Assembly: GCF_002197665.1 (NCBI RefSeq)
Contig: NZ_NBBJ01000001.1
Coordinates: 620,001 to 684,000 of the forward strand
Source of the DNA: Sphingomonas mucosissima
GTDB lineage: Bacteria; Pseudomonadota; Alphaproteobacteria; Sphingomonadales; Sphingomonadaceae
Length of the DNA stretch: 64,000 bases
Direction: 5' to 3'
How positions within the stretch are numbered: the stretch's first letter is position 1; each line of letters begins with the position of its first letter. This document shows positions 10,101-17,379 of this stretch, in pieces. Under the pieces are notes generated by a model that made no database searches, was not told where the DNA came from, and saw nothing but the letters and a program-made list of their open reading frames with translations. The translations under genes were made by a program, and so were the position numbers.

Positions 10101-10272
10101 CACGTTGCAGGAGCCGGACATGGAGTCGGCGGGCGGTTCCGTCTCAGCGAGCTTCAGCTTCCTCTCGGCAGAGACGGATAAGATCTACGCCTACGAGGCG
10201 CGGCTTGAGGCGCTGGGCACCAACTTTCAGGTGACGATCGGCGGCACGATGAAGATGGAGGTGGTCGGTTGA
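7186..10272 (+). CDS. Large phage tail protein with duplicated modules
   Basis: 1028 residues, start chosen at the ATG that overlaps the tape measure stop (ATGA). An in-frame extension upstream lies inside the tape measure gene and is not used. Two copies of a module with (Y/F)SR(R/K)V(T/V)DDFG followed by VER occur near residues 24 and 311. Two 122-residue tandem repeats cover 540-783 (QWSINGVDGWHD..., NPPAGWSDGPP, LWQSKATFRG). The C-terminal 240 residues are a beta-rich domain starting after EDGENGTDG. Probably a distal tail/baseplate or central fibre protein; the exact role cannot be read. Confidence 0.65.
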   Translation: MIVVTPAGTIALGTVETAPTIGIIDYSRRVTDDFGVTTVVERGFARRMSVRLAIASDQVDAVQAELARLRASVATWIADDRFNSLSFQGFLKEFSIDLPGTQISYCSLTVESLVEPPAPAEGGGDPAPAGQSSSLRLILPMAVTDATLLAASVPEADYPLWSAGTIYGVGARVIVPSTHRIYESAGEGNVGDDPAGLSSKWIDIGPTNRWAMFDQALGTATTSAGAIEVVINTGTANAIALLDLTGSTVRVVAAGYDRTVPIGAGAVTFFDLPGGAVTVTIAGDQVACGTLLVGQLMALGITEAGAGAGITDFSRKVVDDFGEVTLVERAYAKRMTANALIRTDAVDLVASRIAAVRARPSLWIGQAGVDSLTVYGLFRDFSIEVGETVSKLSLSIEGLSKAAPLADPNAPIDAVVARLAEIRADVDAIASDGVITAGREKGRLVQDYLVLLNWLSAIEARFAALGSPEDIAAARIAALAARAALDELLLSYLPAWNDLTTDTVINSGQLRATWVSTEQAIATYAAAVTGRKGDPGQDAPLVRFQWSINGVDGWHDHFFGADAFQRQSNDDGATWGPAYRVVGEAGVVGPDGTSPSIVFRRSPDQPAAPGDSTGNPPAGWSDGPPQGTEILWQSKATFRGATQLTSWSVPVRISGKDGASAPLVRTQWSINGVDGWHDNFFGADAYQRQSNDDGATWGPAYRVVGEAGTLGADGTSPSIVFTRSATVPSAPPDNSGNPPAGWSDGPPAGTEYLWQSKATFRGMMQLTSWSTPQRISGEDGENGTDGFVIEAIAPFVIPVFSSGAAKPSWTGGAGVIRLRKGGAVITIGVSYSIENAVNMAGLSLIGAEFGFAGLTGDTGSFDIVANFAGIGYRTRVEVKKVYDGSAAFRGSVALSGTVSGGVAYIGLGQTPIPGGSTVILSASCNYSEPDSNNNTAYFAGKIYLYYRNITDDGPLTLLGSVQGSTAYRINNGTLQEPDMESAGGSVSASFSFLSAETDKIYAYEARLEALGTNFQVTIGGTMKMEVVG
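8803..9168 (+). repeat. Tandem 366-bp coding repeat, unit 1
   Basis: Encodes PLVRFQWSINGVDGWHDHFF to SGKDGASA. The next 366-bp period repeats it with high identity, so the two units were made by recent in-frame duplication in the tail protein gene. Confidence 0.85.
9169..9516 (+). repeat. Tandem 366-bp coding repeat, unit 2
   Basis: Encodes PLVRTQWSINGVDGWHDNFF to RISG. Most changes from unit 1 are conservative or synonymous; the WSDGPP and LWQSKATFRG segments are kept. Confidence 0.85.
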
Positions 10273-10853
10273 ACGATCTTCCTCCGATCGCCACGCCGGC
10301 GATTGCCGTCTTCAATCCAGACGACGGCGCCCTGATCCATATCGGGCCGTGGGACAGCGTACCTGACGGCCTCAGCTGGACGCCGCTGCCAACCGGCTAC
10401 AATCAATCATCCTGGAGCTGGAACACAGCAGCGCGGATGATGGTGGAGGATCCTTCCAAGGTAGAAGCCCAGCTGGTGGCGATCGTGAAGAGCGAGGCCG
10501 AACGACGTAAGATGCGGCTGCGCTCGCCCGGCGATGGCAAGGATGCCGAGTATCGCCAGAAGCGTTCAGAGGCGCTCGCTAGTGTGGCAATCCCGCAAGC
10601 CGATCTTGGAGCTCTCCCAGATGCGGACGCCCGCGAACAGTATCCTGCGGCCTCGATGGAGCGCCTTTTGACGGGGGAGACGCTGGCGGCGGTGCTCGCT
10701 CGATATCTCACCGCATCGAACCTCGCCGAGAGCGAAGTCTATCGTCTAGCCGCTATCGAGCACGCAGGTGTGGCGCGAATAATGGCAGCCGAGAGCACCT
10801 CCAAAAAGCGAGCGGCATACCAAGCGATCGATTGGTTCTGGCAGCCCGCCTGA
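10269..10853 (+). CDS. Phage protein, possible tail fibre assembly type
   Basis: 194 residues. The start is a TTG overlapping the previous stop (TTGA), which implies coupling. N-terminal third: AIAVFNPDDGALIHIGPW, a short beta part. The rest is helical with Arg/Lys/Glu-rich segments and ends AAYQAIDWFWQPA. The place right after the large tail protein, with a short beta N-terminus and helical C-terminus, recalls fibre assembly chaperones, but no diagnostic motif is visible. Confidence 0.5.
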   Translation: MNDLPPIATPAIAVFNPDDGALIHIGPWDSVPDGLSWTPLPTGYNQSSWSWNTAARMMVEDPSKVEAQLVAIVKSEAERRKMRLRSPGDGKDAEYRQKRSEALASVAIPQADLGALPDADAREQYPAASMERLLTGETLAAVLARYLTASNLAESEVYRLAAIEHAGVARIMAAESTSKKRAAYQAIDWFWQPA

Positions 10854-10899
10854 CCGCGCCTTTGAACGAGCCACGCACAGGCAATCCACAGGAGCAACC

Positions 10900-11442
10900 A
10901 TGGCGACCACTGCAGCGGGCAGCGCGCTCGCGATTAGCGCCGTCTTGCCGTCGCGCGCTGATCTCCTGGGGTATGCAACGCTTACCTACCTCGACATTGG
11001 AGGGCTCGAAAAGATCGGCACGTACGGCGGCACCCCCGCAACGGTGTCTTACCAGCCGCTGAGGGGTGCGAGGCAGAAGCGGAAGGGGCCTACCGACTTT
11101 GGCGGACTTCAGCCCAAGCTGGCGCCCGACTATGCCGATGCCGGTCAGGCGCTGCTCGCCGTAGCAGCGGCCGAAAAGCGGCGACAGTTTGCCTTCCGCA
11201 TCATGCTCTCCGACGGCGGAATTCGCTACTTTCAGGGCCGCGTGTTCGACTTCCTTGAGGCGGTCGAGAATGCCGAAAGCATCCTCCACGTCACCGGCCG
11301 GGTCGAGATCAACACGCCAATCGTGAAGGCCACCGCCGCCCAGCCGCTGCCGGACGGATACGCATTCGTCACGACAAACGACGGCGTGGAGGGCGTGACC
11401 ACCAGCGACGGCTTCGAACTCGTCACAACCAGGGTGAACTGA
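10900..11442 (+). CDS. Second tail-tube-like protein with C-terminal nonapeptide repeats
   Basis: 180 residues. Residues 1-148 align end to end with the major tail protein at 945-1388: the same start (MATTAAGSALAISAVLPS), GLEKIGTYGGTP, DAGQALLAVAA, RYFQGRVFDFLEAVENAES and EINTPIVKA. The C-terminus then adds three exact-length nine-residue repeats at 152-178: DGYAFVTTN, DGVEGVTTS and DGFELVTTR. It lies in the fibre cassette, not beside the first copy. It may be a tube-fold adaptor at the tail tip or a minor tube subunit. Ribosome site AGGAG at 10890-10894. Confidence 0.75.
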   Translation: MATTAAGSALAISAVLPSRADLLGYATLTYLDIGGLEKIGTYGGTPATVSYQPLRGARQKRKGPTDFGGLQPKLAPDYADAGQALLAVAAAEKRRQFAFRIMLSDGGIRYFQGRVFDFLEAVENAESILHVTGRVEINTPIVKATAAQPLPDGYAFVTTNDGVEGVTTSDGFELVTTRVN

Positions 11443-11443
11443 A

Positions 11444-11797
11444 ATGGCAGACTTCGACGATTTGCTCGCCGGCCGGAATGAGCCGCTTCTAAACGCACTT
11501 GCGCCGCTCGCGGGCCGGGTGGGTCTCGCAAGCTCGGAGAAGGCACCGGTCACTGCCCCCGGCAACCCTTTCGCGCCCACAGCGGGGCGCCCGTTCAACA
11601 TCACGGTGTCGGGCGGCACCTTCACGGCACAGGTGGAGCGCCGTTTCGGCGGCGCGGGAGACTGGTTCGTCGTTATCCCCGACAGCATGCGCGCGAGCCT
11701 GCCGCCCAGCTTCTCGCTCACCGAGGCCGAGGTCGGCGTTCAGTACCGCGTCACCGTTCTGACCGGCACCGCAACCACCGTGAGGATCAGCCAGTGA
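11444..11797 (+). CDS. Phage protein with Ig-like beta domain
   Basis: 117 residues. N-terminal 45 residues are helical (MADFDDLLAGRNEPLLNAL), followed by a beta domain with FNITVSGGTFTAQVERRF and DWFVVIP, ending YRVTVLTGTATTVRISQ. This strand pattern is common in short phage fibre or decoration domains. It sits between the second tube-like protein and the BNR enzyme and overlaps the latter by 4 nt, so it probably belongs to the same receptor-binding cassette. Confidence 0.55.
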   Translation: MADFDDLLAGRNEPLLNALAPLAGRVGLASSEKAPVTAPGNPFAPTAGRPFNITVSGGTFTAQVERRFGGAGDWFVVIPDSMRASLPPSFSLTEAEVGVQYRVTVLTGTATTVRISQ

Positions 11798-13728
11798 GCG
11801 ACATCTTCGGCCTTGCGGGCACGGCGCTTGCCCAGCGGCTTTCAGACACCCTCTTCGGTCGCCGCAACGGGCAGCTCTCCGCTGCGGAAAAGCAGGGGTT
11901 TGCGGGGCTTGTAAACGTTTCGGCTCCTGTGAAGGACATTTACCGCTTCGACCTGCTGCCGCATGACGCATCGGCCCAATCAACCTACAACGGGACAAGC
12001 TACACTCATTGCGGGACCGTGACCCGCGGTGATGACAAGTACACCGGGACTTACAATGTCGACGGCAACCTGATCATCACCCACAAGTCGCTTCTGGTCG
12101 GCAAATTTACTTCGTTCAACACGCGCGACATTCCGGGCGATCCGATCGGTCCGGTGATCAACGACAGCCACAACACCGTGGCGATGGGGCTAGACGGCGC
12201 CGGCCGGCTTCACGTCTTCGCCAACATGCACGGCGGCCTGCTACGCTATGCTCGAACGGTTGATCCGGTTCCTCCCGGCGGCCCGGTGCCGACCAACTGG
12301 GTGGCTTCAGGGCTGATCGGGCCGTATCCAATTACTGATCCGCTAGAACTGAAGGTCACATATCCACGCCTGTTGCGGTTCCCCAACGGCGACCTGCTGC
12401 TGTATTACCGAGACGGCACCAGCGGCGAGGGTGACAATTACCTTGTCGATCTGCCGAATGGCGCAACCGTCTGGCAGAACCGGCGAATGATTGCAGCCGG
12501 TAAGGCAACTCTGGAAAACTTCTACGAGTTCCGCCCCGTCATAGACCACCGTGGGTGGCTCTGGATCGCTGGCACGTGGCGCCCTCAAGGCGGTGACGCC
12601 AATACCAATGCTGACGTGCACCTCATGCTGTCGAAAGATCGCGGCAACACATGGCAGGCGGTCGACGGTAGCCCGGTTGCTATGCCGCTGGTCCACAGCA
12701 ACACCAACGCTAGGATCCTATCCACGCCCGCCACGAACAGCGGCATCATCAACCAGCCAGGCATGGCGGTGAACCCGGTCACCGGCAATCCGCACCTGTT
12801 CCTGACGCTGGCTGCACCGCGCAATGATGGATCGGGGATCAGCGACCGCGAGATTCACCATCTTTGGCACAACGGCACGACCTGGAAGATCGATCAGGTC
12901 ACGTTCCTACGGAACACCATGGGCCTGCAAAATTGGCCGACACGCGCGGATGGTTTCTGCTCTGAGGAGGGGCGCGTGCTGTTCGTGTACACCGCCCGAC
13001 AGACGCGGAAGACGAACGTCGTTTGGATGGTGGACGTGACGCCCAATCCAGACGGCACAAGCGGCAAGCCCGTCGAGTTCATGATTGCGGACGTTCCGAC
13101 CGGCGACTTCGAGTTTACACACGAAGACGATGCACTGCGCGATCAGAACATCTATCGCTCGCTGCTGTCCAACACGAACGCCGATGTGTCCAATCCAGGG
13201 CCGGCCTACCACGACCTCTCGCTATGGCGACGGCAGCTTATTGGCGTTCTATCCATCGACCTGTCGCGGATCGCAGATGTCGCCTCGGGCAAGGTCCGCA
13301 TCCCGCATATGCGCCAGTTCGCATCAGCAGCGGTCGCGCCGGGCACATCCATTGCAAGCACTCCCAGCGGGGCCAGCGCCTCACCTGCCGGGGCGGGACT
13401 CCCCGCCATCGTTGTTCCAACAGGCATGCGGCACCGCAAGCTGTTCGCGCGCCTCTCTATGCGTGGCGTCGTCACAGGCGGAACGCTGTATGGGGTGATC
13501 AGCGAACAACAGAATGGCGGGATTACGGACACAGCCGTCCTCCCCTTCACCAACACCGGCAGCAATGCAACGAAGAGCACACCTTGGGTTCCGCTGACGT
13601 CGCCACCGGATAACAATCTCGACACAACGGTGTCGATGCGCGTCCGCGTTCCAACCGGCCAAACCGCTACGCTTAATGGGGCGACCCTCGAATTGGCGGT
13701 GCTGGATGGGCCGGTGATAATGCCGTGA
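11794..13728 (+). CDS. BNR_4 beta-propeller protein, ulvan-lyase-like (candidate tail depolymerase)
   Basis: 644 residues. Residues 120-420 look like the BNR_4 seven-bladed propeller: SHNTVAMGLDGAGRLHVFAN, then KVTYPRLLRFPNGDLLLYYR and the Asp-box-like SKDRGNTW. His126, His146, Tyr190 and Arg206 have nearly the spacing I recall for the catalytic residues of PL25 ulvan lyase PLSV_3936 (His123, His143, Tyr188, Arg204). The first 50 residues may anchor it to the tail; the last 200 are beta-rich. As the last gene of the fibre cassette it is a good candidate for cutting host surface polysaccharide during adsorption. The substrate is unknown; a sphingan-type polymer is only a guess. Confidence 0.7.
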   Translation: MSDIFGLAGTALAQRLSDTLFGRRNGQLSAAEKQGFAGLVNVSAPVKDIYRFDLLPHDASAQSTYNGTSYTHCGTVTRGDDKYTGTYNVDGNLIITHKSLLVGKFTSFNTRDIPGDPIGPVINDSHNTVAMGLDGAGRLHVFANMHGGLLRYARTVDPVPPGGPVPTNWVASGLIGPYPITDPLELKVTYPRLLRFPNGDLLLYYRDGTSGEGDNYLVDLPNGATVWQNRRMIAAGKATLENFYEFRPVIDHRGWLWIAGTWRPQGGDANTNADVHLMLSKDRGNTWQAVDGSPVAMPLVHSNTNARILSTPATNSGIINQPGMAVNPVTGNPHLFLTLAAPRNDGSGISDREIHHLWHNGTTWKIDQVTFLRNTMGLQNWPTRADGFCSEEGRVLFVYTARQTRKTNVVWMVDVTPNPDGTSGKPVEFMIADVPTGDFEFTHEDDALRDQNIYRSLLSNTNADVSNPGPAYHDLSLWRRQLIGVLSIDLSRIADVASGKVRIPHMRQFASAAVAPGTSIASTPSGASASPAGAGLPAIVVPTGMRHRKLFARLSMRGVVTGGTLYGVISEQQNGGITDTAVLPFTNTGSNATKSTPWVPLTSPPDNNLDTTVSMRVRVPTGQTATLNGATLELAVLDGPVIMP

Positions 13729-13802
13729 GCTTTACGATCCGTCCCCGCACCATCAACGCCATGCCGCACGGTCCTGACCTCGCCCAGGCAGCAGCGGCTT
13801 AG
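13725..13802 (+). CDS. Possible 25-residue phage peptide
   Basis: A GTG start overlaps the previous stop (GTGA) and reads MSFTIRPRTINAMPHGPDLA, then AQAAAA and TAG. Coupling is plausible but no ribosome site or relative is seen. It may be a remnant. Confidence 0.3.
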   Translation: MSFTIRPRTINAMPHGPDLAQAAAA

Positions 13803-13830
13803 GGCGGATCCGCTCGCTACGCTGACCCTT

Positions 13831-13860
13831 CAAACTGCTCCGGCGAACCGCCGCAGTTTG
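13831..13860 (+). terminator. Hairpin between fibre cassette and lysis genes
   Basis: CAAACTGC (13831-13838) pairs perfectly with GCAGTTTG (13853-13860), and GGC/GCC can pair inside the 14-nt loop. The 3' arm ends in TTTG with TTTG following. It probably ends or attenuates tail transcription before the lysis cassette. Confidence 0.5.
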
Positions 13861-13887
13861 TTTGCGCCTTCCCTTTGGAGAACATCG

Positions 13888-14118
13888 ATGACGCTGGACC
13901 ATGTGCCCGGCGCCGCTAAGGCGTCGGTCGACGTTCTGTCGTTCGGCGTCGCCGTCGGCACCGTCACGCAGCTGCTGCCTCACCTGGCCGCTCTGCTTAC
14001 CATCATCTGGACGCTGATCCGGATCCTCGAGACGGACACGGTTCGCTCGCTTGTGCGGTCCCGCCGCTCGCCGGCCGCCCCGATCGCCACCCATGAGGAG
14101 AAGATCGATGGCGAGTAA
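13888..14118 (+). CDS. Phage holin, class with a single clear membrane helix
   Basis: 76 residues from the ATG preceded by GGAGAA. One strong hydrophobic segment (about 21-45, ending LLTIIWTLIRIL) is followed by an Arg-rich, charged tail, the layout of small holins that open the inner membrane for endolysin. It overlaps the endolysin gene by 11 nt, the classic holin-lysin order. Confidence 0.65.
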   Translation: MTLDHVPGAAKASVDVLSFGVAVGTVTQLLPHLAALLTIIWTLIRILETDTVRSLVRSRRSPAAPIATHEEKIDGE

Positions 14119-14692
14119 GCGCGCGATCGCCGGCATCGTGCTGGCGCTGATCTCCGGGGTTATCGCATTGGAAGGCGGATACGTGAACGACCCGCTCGAC
14201 CCGGGCGGCGAGACCAACAAGGGCATCACCAAGCGGGTGGCCGTCGCCAAGGGCTACACCGGCCCGATGCGGACGATCCCGCACGATGTGGTCGTCAGTA
14301 TCTACTACGACGATTACCTGGTTGCTCCGGGTTACGAGCCGCTGATCGCCATCGATGCCGCCGTCACCGAGGAGCTGTTCGACACAACGGTGAACATGGG
14401 CCCGGCGCGTCCTGGTCGATGGTTTCAGCAGTCGATCAACGCGCAATGCGGAGCACGCCTGGCCGTCGACGGCCGCGTCGGTCCCGCGACGATCGCCGCC
14501 TACAGCGCCTGCCAGCGTCGCGTTGGCGCCGCGCCGCTTTGCGTCGCAATGCTTGACCGTCTCGATGGCGCGCAGCGCGCCGAATATGACCGCCTGGTGC
14601 GCGCCAGGCCGACGCTGAAGCGCTTCCACCGCGGCTGGGCCACGCACCGGATCGGCAATGTCGATCGAGCGAAGTGTCGCGCCGCTACCTGA
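14108..14692 (+). CDS. Endolysin, GH108 N-acetylmuramidase with peptidoglycan-binding domain
   Basis: 194 residues. The GH108 signature EGGYVNDPLDPGGETNKGIT is complete, with catalytic Glu22. The C-terminal half has the PG_binding_3 pattern (RWFQQSIN, LAVDGRVGPAT). It cuts the glycan strands of peptidoglycan at lysis. The hydrophobic N-terminus (IAGIVLALISGVIAL) could be a signal-arrest-release anchor or simply the buried first helix of the fold. The ATG after GAGGAGAAG is used rather than an earlier frame-open start. Confidence 0.85.
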   Translation: MASKRAIAGIVLALISGVIALEGGYVNDPLDPGGETNKGITKRVAVAKGYTGPMRTIPHDVVVSIYYDDYLVAPGYEPLIAIDAAVTEELFDTTVNMGPARPGRWFQQSINAQCGARLAVDGRVGPATIAAYSACQRRVGAAPLCVAMLDRLDGAQRAEYDRLVRARPTLKRFHRGWATHRIGNVDRAKCRAAT

Positions 14693-14711
14693 TCACCACG
14701 AGGAGAAGACC

Positions 14712-14834
14712 ATGAAGGAACTGCTGAAGAAGGTCGCGCTGGACGTGATCCTGCCCTGGGCACTCACCGCGACCGCGGGCTTCGCCGCCAAGAAGCTGGC
14801 ACCCAAGCCGGCGCAGAAGTCGGCCGCGAACTGA
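14712..14834 (+). CDS. 40-residue phage protein after endolysin
   Basis: Starts MKELLKKVALDVILPWAL after a strong AGGAGA site, with a weakly hydrophobic middle and a Lys/Ala/Pro-rich end. The spacing of 19 nt from the endolysin stop puts it in the lysis operon. It could be a small membrane or lysis-control protein; no family recognised. Confidence 0.6.
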   Translation: MKELLKKVALDVILPWALTATAGFAAKKLAPKPAQKSAAN

Positions 14835-14956
14835 TAGACGCGGCCTGCGCCGCTGTGCCATGAAGCGGACGCCCTCCGGAGCTTAGCCGTTACGTTGGGC
14901 CCGCGCGCGCGGAAGTAGGCTGACCGGTTCGCCGGGTGGCCTGCGGAATAGAAGAC

Positions 14957-15056
14957 CTTCGGGGAATACGTGGGGCGCAGTGCCTACTCTGCGCGGCTAA
15001 CCACCCGGTATCCGGGCGGTTGGTGAGAGGCCAGCCTGCCGACGTATTCCCCGAAG
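14957..15056. ncRNA. Candidate 100-nt structured RNA or cruciform
   Basis: A perfect 15-bp stem closes the element: CTTCGGGGAATACGT (14957-14971) with ACGTATTCCCCGAAG (15042-15056). Inside, GCGCAG (14975-14980) pairs with CTGCGC (14989-14994). AACC-A-CCCGG (14999-15008) pairs with CCGGG-C-GGTT (15012-15021) with one mismatch, and AGG/CCT can form a third small stem near 15028-15037. No open frame crosses it and no U-tract follows. It lies between the lysis cassette and the methylase. The spacer from 14835 to 15156 holds no gene. Confidence 0.55.
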
Positions 15057-15156
15057 CCACAACCTCCAGACCATGAACGCAGGCCCGCCGATCGCGCCGA
15101 TCGGTGGCAACTCAGCGCGCGTAGCCGACGTGCTCTTCACCGAGAGCTGAGCCACC

Positions 15157-15996
15157 ATGCAAGCGATCACCTCGCCGGCAATTCATACCCGAAAGCACGA
15201 AGTCCATGCCGCGGTTATCGCGGCCAACCCGCCGGCCGCCTACCTCGGTGGCAAGCGCAACCTCGCCAAGCGTCTTTGTGCCCTAATTGAGCAGATCCCG
15301 CATCGCTCCTACATCGAGCCGTTCGTCGGCATGGGCGGCGTGTTCCTGCGCCGTGGAAAGGCGCCGCCGGTCGAGGTCATAAACGACCTGTCAGGTGACG
15401 TCGCCAACCTGTTCCGCGTTGTGCGCCGGCACTACGAACCATTCGTCGATGAGTTCACCTGGCTGCTGGCCGGCCGGGACGAGTTCGAACGGCAGAAGCG
15501 CGTGGATCCATCGACGCTCACCGACATCGAGCGCGCTGTCCGCTTCCTCTACCTGCAGCGCCTGGCGTTCGGGGGTCGCATCGAGGGCCGCACGTTCGGC
15601 GTCCGCAAGGATCAGTCGTCGCGAATCCAGAAGAGCCTGCTTCGCGCCGAGCTGCGGAAGCTTCACCGCCGCCTCGAGGCTGTGACCATCGAGCAGCTGG
15701 GCTACCAGGACGTGATCCGCCGTTATGACGGCAGAAGCGCGCTGTTCTACCTGGACCCGCCTTATGACGAGACGTCGGGCTATGGCACCGGCTTTGGCCG
15801 GGACGACTATGTCGCAATGGCTGAGCAGCTCGGCGGCATCGCCGGCCGGTTCGTCATGTCGATCAACGACACGCCGTTCATCCGCGAGACCTTCGCGGCA
15901 TTCGAGATCCATGAGGTGCAGACCACCTGGAACGGGACACCAGGAGCCGGACGCAGCACGAAAGTGACTGAGCTGATCATCCGCAGCCGGGGCTGA
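15157..15996 (+). CDS. DNA adenine-N6 methyltransferase (Dam/D12 class)
   Basis: 279 residues. The AdoMet motif is IEPFVGMGGVFLRRG (about 50-64), preceded by AYLGGKRNLA, typical of the D12 class. The catalytic motif is FYLDPPYDETSGYGTGF (about 195-211). The target recognition part lies between. It methylates adenine in a short DNA site, probably to shield phage DNA from host restriction. No restriction gene lies next to it, so it is an orphan methylase. Length fits the family. Confidence 0.85.
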   Translation: MQAITSPAIHTRKHEVHAAVIAANPPAAYLGGKRNLAKRLCALIEQIPHRSYIEPFVGMGGVFLRRGKAPPVEVINDLSGDVANLFRVVRRHYEPFVDEFTWLLAGRDEFERQKRVDPSTLTDIERAVRFLYLQRLAFGGRIEGRTFGVRKDQSSRIQKSLLRAELRKLHRRLEAVTIEQLGYQDVIRRYDGRSALFYLDPPYDETSGYGTGFGRDDYVAMAEQLGGIAGRFVMSINDTPFIRETFAAFEIHEVQTTWNGTPGAGRSTKVTELIIRSRG

Positions 15997-16003
15997 CCAT
16001 TCG

Positions 16004-16028
16004 GACCTTCGGAGCAGCTCCGAAGGTC
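16004..16028. terminator. Perfect 12-bp hairpin after methylase
   Basis: GACCTTCGGAGC and GCTCCGAAGGTC form a palindrome around one central base; in RNA about 10 bp would pair with a 5-nt loop. It begins 8 nt after the methylase stop. There is no U-tract, so it may work as a weak terminator in either direction. Confidence 0.55.
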
Positions 16029-16346
16029 GGGTATCGCACCCGATCTCGCGGGTACAGCACGCCTAAAAGTGGCTGAAATGCGTGGCCGCGGCGGAGGGGA
16101 TCTCCGCCGTGGGCACTGCAAGATTGGCTACATTGCTTCCGGTTTACTGGAGAGTTGGCGCCGGTTACCGCTTAACGCGGGCGGTCCAAGCTTCCCGAAA
16201 ACCGCGCAACCAAGCGTGGCGCGTCATCGGTCGATCACCACTGAAGTACGGGCAAGCATCTTCGTTAGCGGATGGAGCTTGGGCGGCAACGCGCCCTTCT
16301 TCTGCCGCCTCGTCGAGGTGCGACCGGCCGATCCGAGGCATGATGT
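16029..16346. other. Spacer without a supported gene
   Basis: Several frames stay open but none has a ribosome site or protein-like composition. The only structure I see is the hairpin GGCGGAG-GGGAT-CTCCGCC at 16090-16108, which recurs at 16872-16890. Confidence 0.5.
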
Positions 16347-16670
16347 TCACAGTCGCGACCCTTCGATGTCGCCTGTATGTCGCCGCGGCGATTTACGATC
16401 GCCACCGTCGCGCTGAGAGGTGGTGCGTCTGATGCTGCCGTCCTCGCTCTCCCAGTCAGCAATTCGAATTTTATTCTTCTGTGCCGCTATGACCTGCGGC
16501 TGCCTGCAGCCGTGAGCGCCCCCATCGCGGTGAGGGAACCCAGAGTCCGCAATCAAGGTGCCGTAAGCTCTCGCAAACGCCCGATGCGCCATACGAGCGC
16601 TGGGCGAAAGGGAAGTGGCGGCCATGTACAAAGAGTGCTGTTCCCGGCCGAGCAAATAGTTGAGGTCCAT
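16347..16670 (-). CDS. Small protein starting MDLNYLLGR, sphingomonad type
   Basis: 107 residues if the whole frame is used. The first 45 residues (MDLNYLLGREQ, then MAATSLSPSARMAHRAFARAY) resemble a short helical protein often seen in sphingomonads, with the pattern MDLNYL..R...L..A. The remainder is low in complexity and may be read-on after a decayed end. Function unknown. An internal ATG five codons in from the frame-open start was chosen to match that pattern. Confidence 0.45.
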   Translation of the reverse strand: MDLNYLLGREQHSLYMAATSLSPSARMAHRAFARAYGTLIADSGFPHRDGGAHGCRQPQVIAAQKNKIRIADWESEDGSIRRTTSQRDGGDRKSPRRHTGDIEGSRL

Positions 16671-16871
16671 GGCGCGCATCTCCATCAGAGCGGGAGCAGC
16701 GGGCTCTCAGCCGCACATCGCTCAGGACGTGCCGTGCGGTAACGCCCAGATAGCACGTTGCTCAGATAAGTGCACGGAAAGCGCTCTCGCAGCCGCCGTG
16801 CACTCGGCCAGGTGCTTCCTTTCGGGAGGTGGGCATTTGGACGCGCGCTTGTCCCGTGATTGCGTCCTCGC

Positions 16872-16935
16872 GGCGGAGGGTTTCTCCGCCCTGGTCAGCT
16901 TCAGGCCCGGCGAGAACTAGGGAACTCGCCGGGCC
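16872..16935. other. Two consecutive perfect hairpins
   Basis: GGCGGAG-N5-CTCCGCC at 16872-16890, then GGCCCGGCGAG (16904-16914) paired with CTCGCCGGGCC (16925-16935) across a 10-nt loop. The surrounding 16671-17040 shows no convincing gene. A bidirectional terminator or a small structured RNA would fit. Confidence 0.45.
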
Positions 16936-17040
16936 GCCGCGCACGCCTGGCTAGAGACGCCGGGCAGGTACGCTTCGGCGAAGTGTTCGGGTACGCTTTC
17001 TGCGGAATATATCGATGTGCCGGAGGGCGGACAGCAGCGA

Positions 17041-17277
17041 CTATCGGCTGACGTCTACTGCATCGCCAAAGGTGACTGTCAGCAGCGTTTCCCCTTGCTC
17101 ATCTTCAACTTCGATCCGGTGCGCCAGGTCTAGCCGACCTTGCCGAACCGCCATGGCGGCCAGATCACGAGCGTAGTCGATCGCTCTCAGGTGAGCCGCA
17201 GCAAGGTTGGCCAGTTCCTCGCCCTCTTCTGCGGGTACGTCGATGTCGTTCACAATGTGAAAGCGGTAAATCGGCAT
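17041..17277 (-). CDS. DUF6894 family protein, copy 1
   Basis: 78 residues. MPIYRFHIVNDIDVPAEEGEE, the helix AHLRAIDYARDLAAMAV and the closing strand GETLLTVTFGDAVDV give the DUF6894 pattern (a Phe-His strand, DEEG turn, one helix, one strand). These small proteins are common in Sphingomonadales and Rhizobiales and have no known role. A second member lies at 18850-19104 on the other side of the integrase. Confidence 0.7.
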   Translation of the reverse strand: MPIYRFHIVNDIDVPAEEGEELANLAAAHLRAIDYARDLAAMAVRQGRLDLAHRIEVEDEQGETLLTVTFGDAVDVSR

Positions 17278-17379
17278 ACGCAGAAAATGCGAGCCGCTGC
17301 GGCCAGTTCCTTTCTCTAACCCGAGTTAAGCGGTTTCCCCGGTGCGCTCAGTCGCACACCGCAACGGAGCGCCGCCCGC

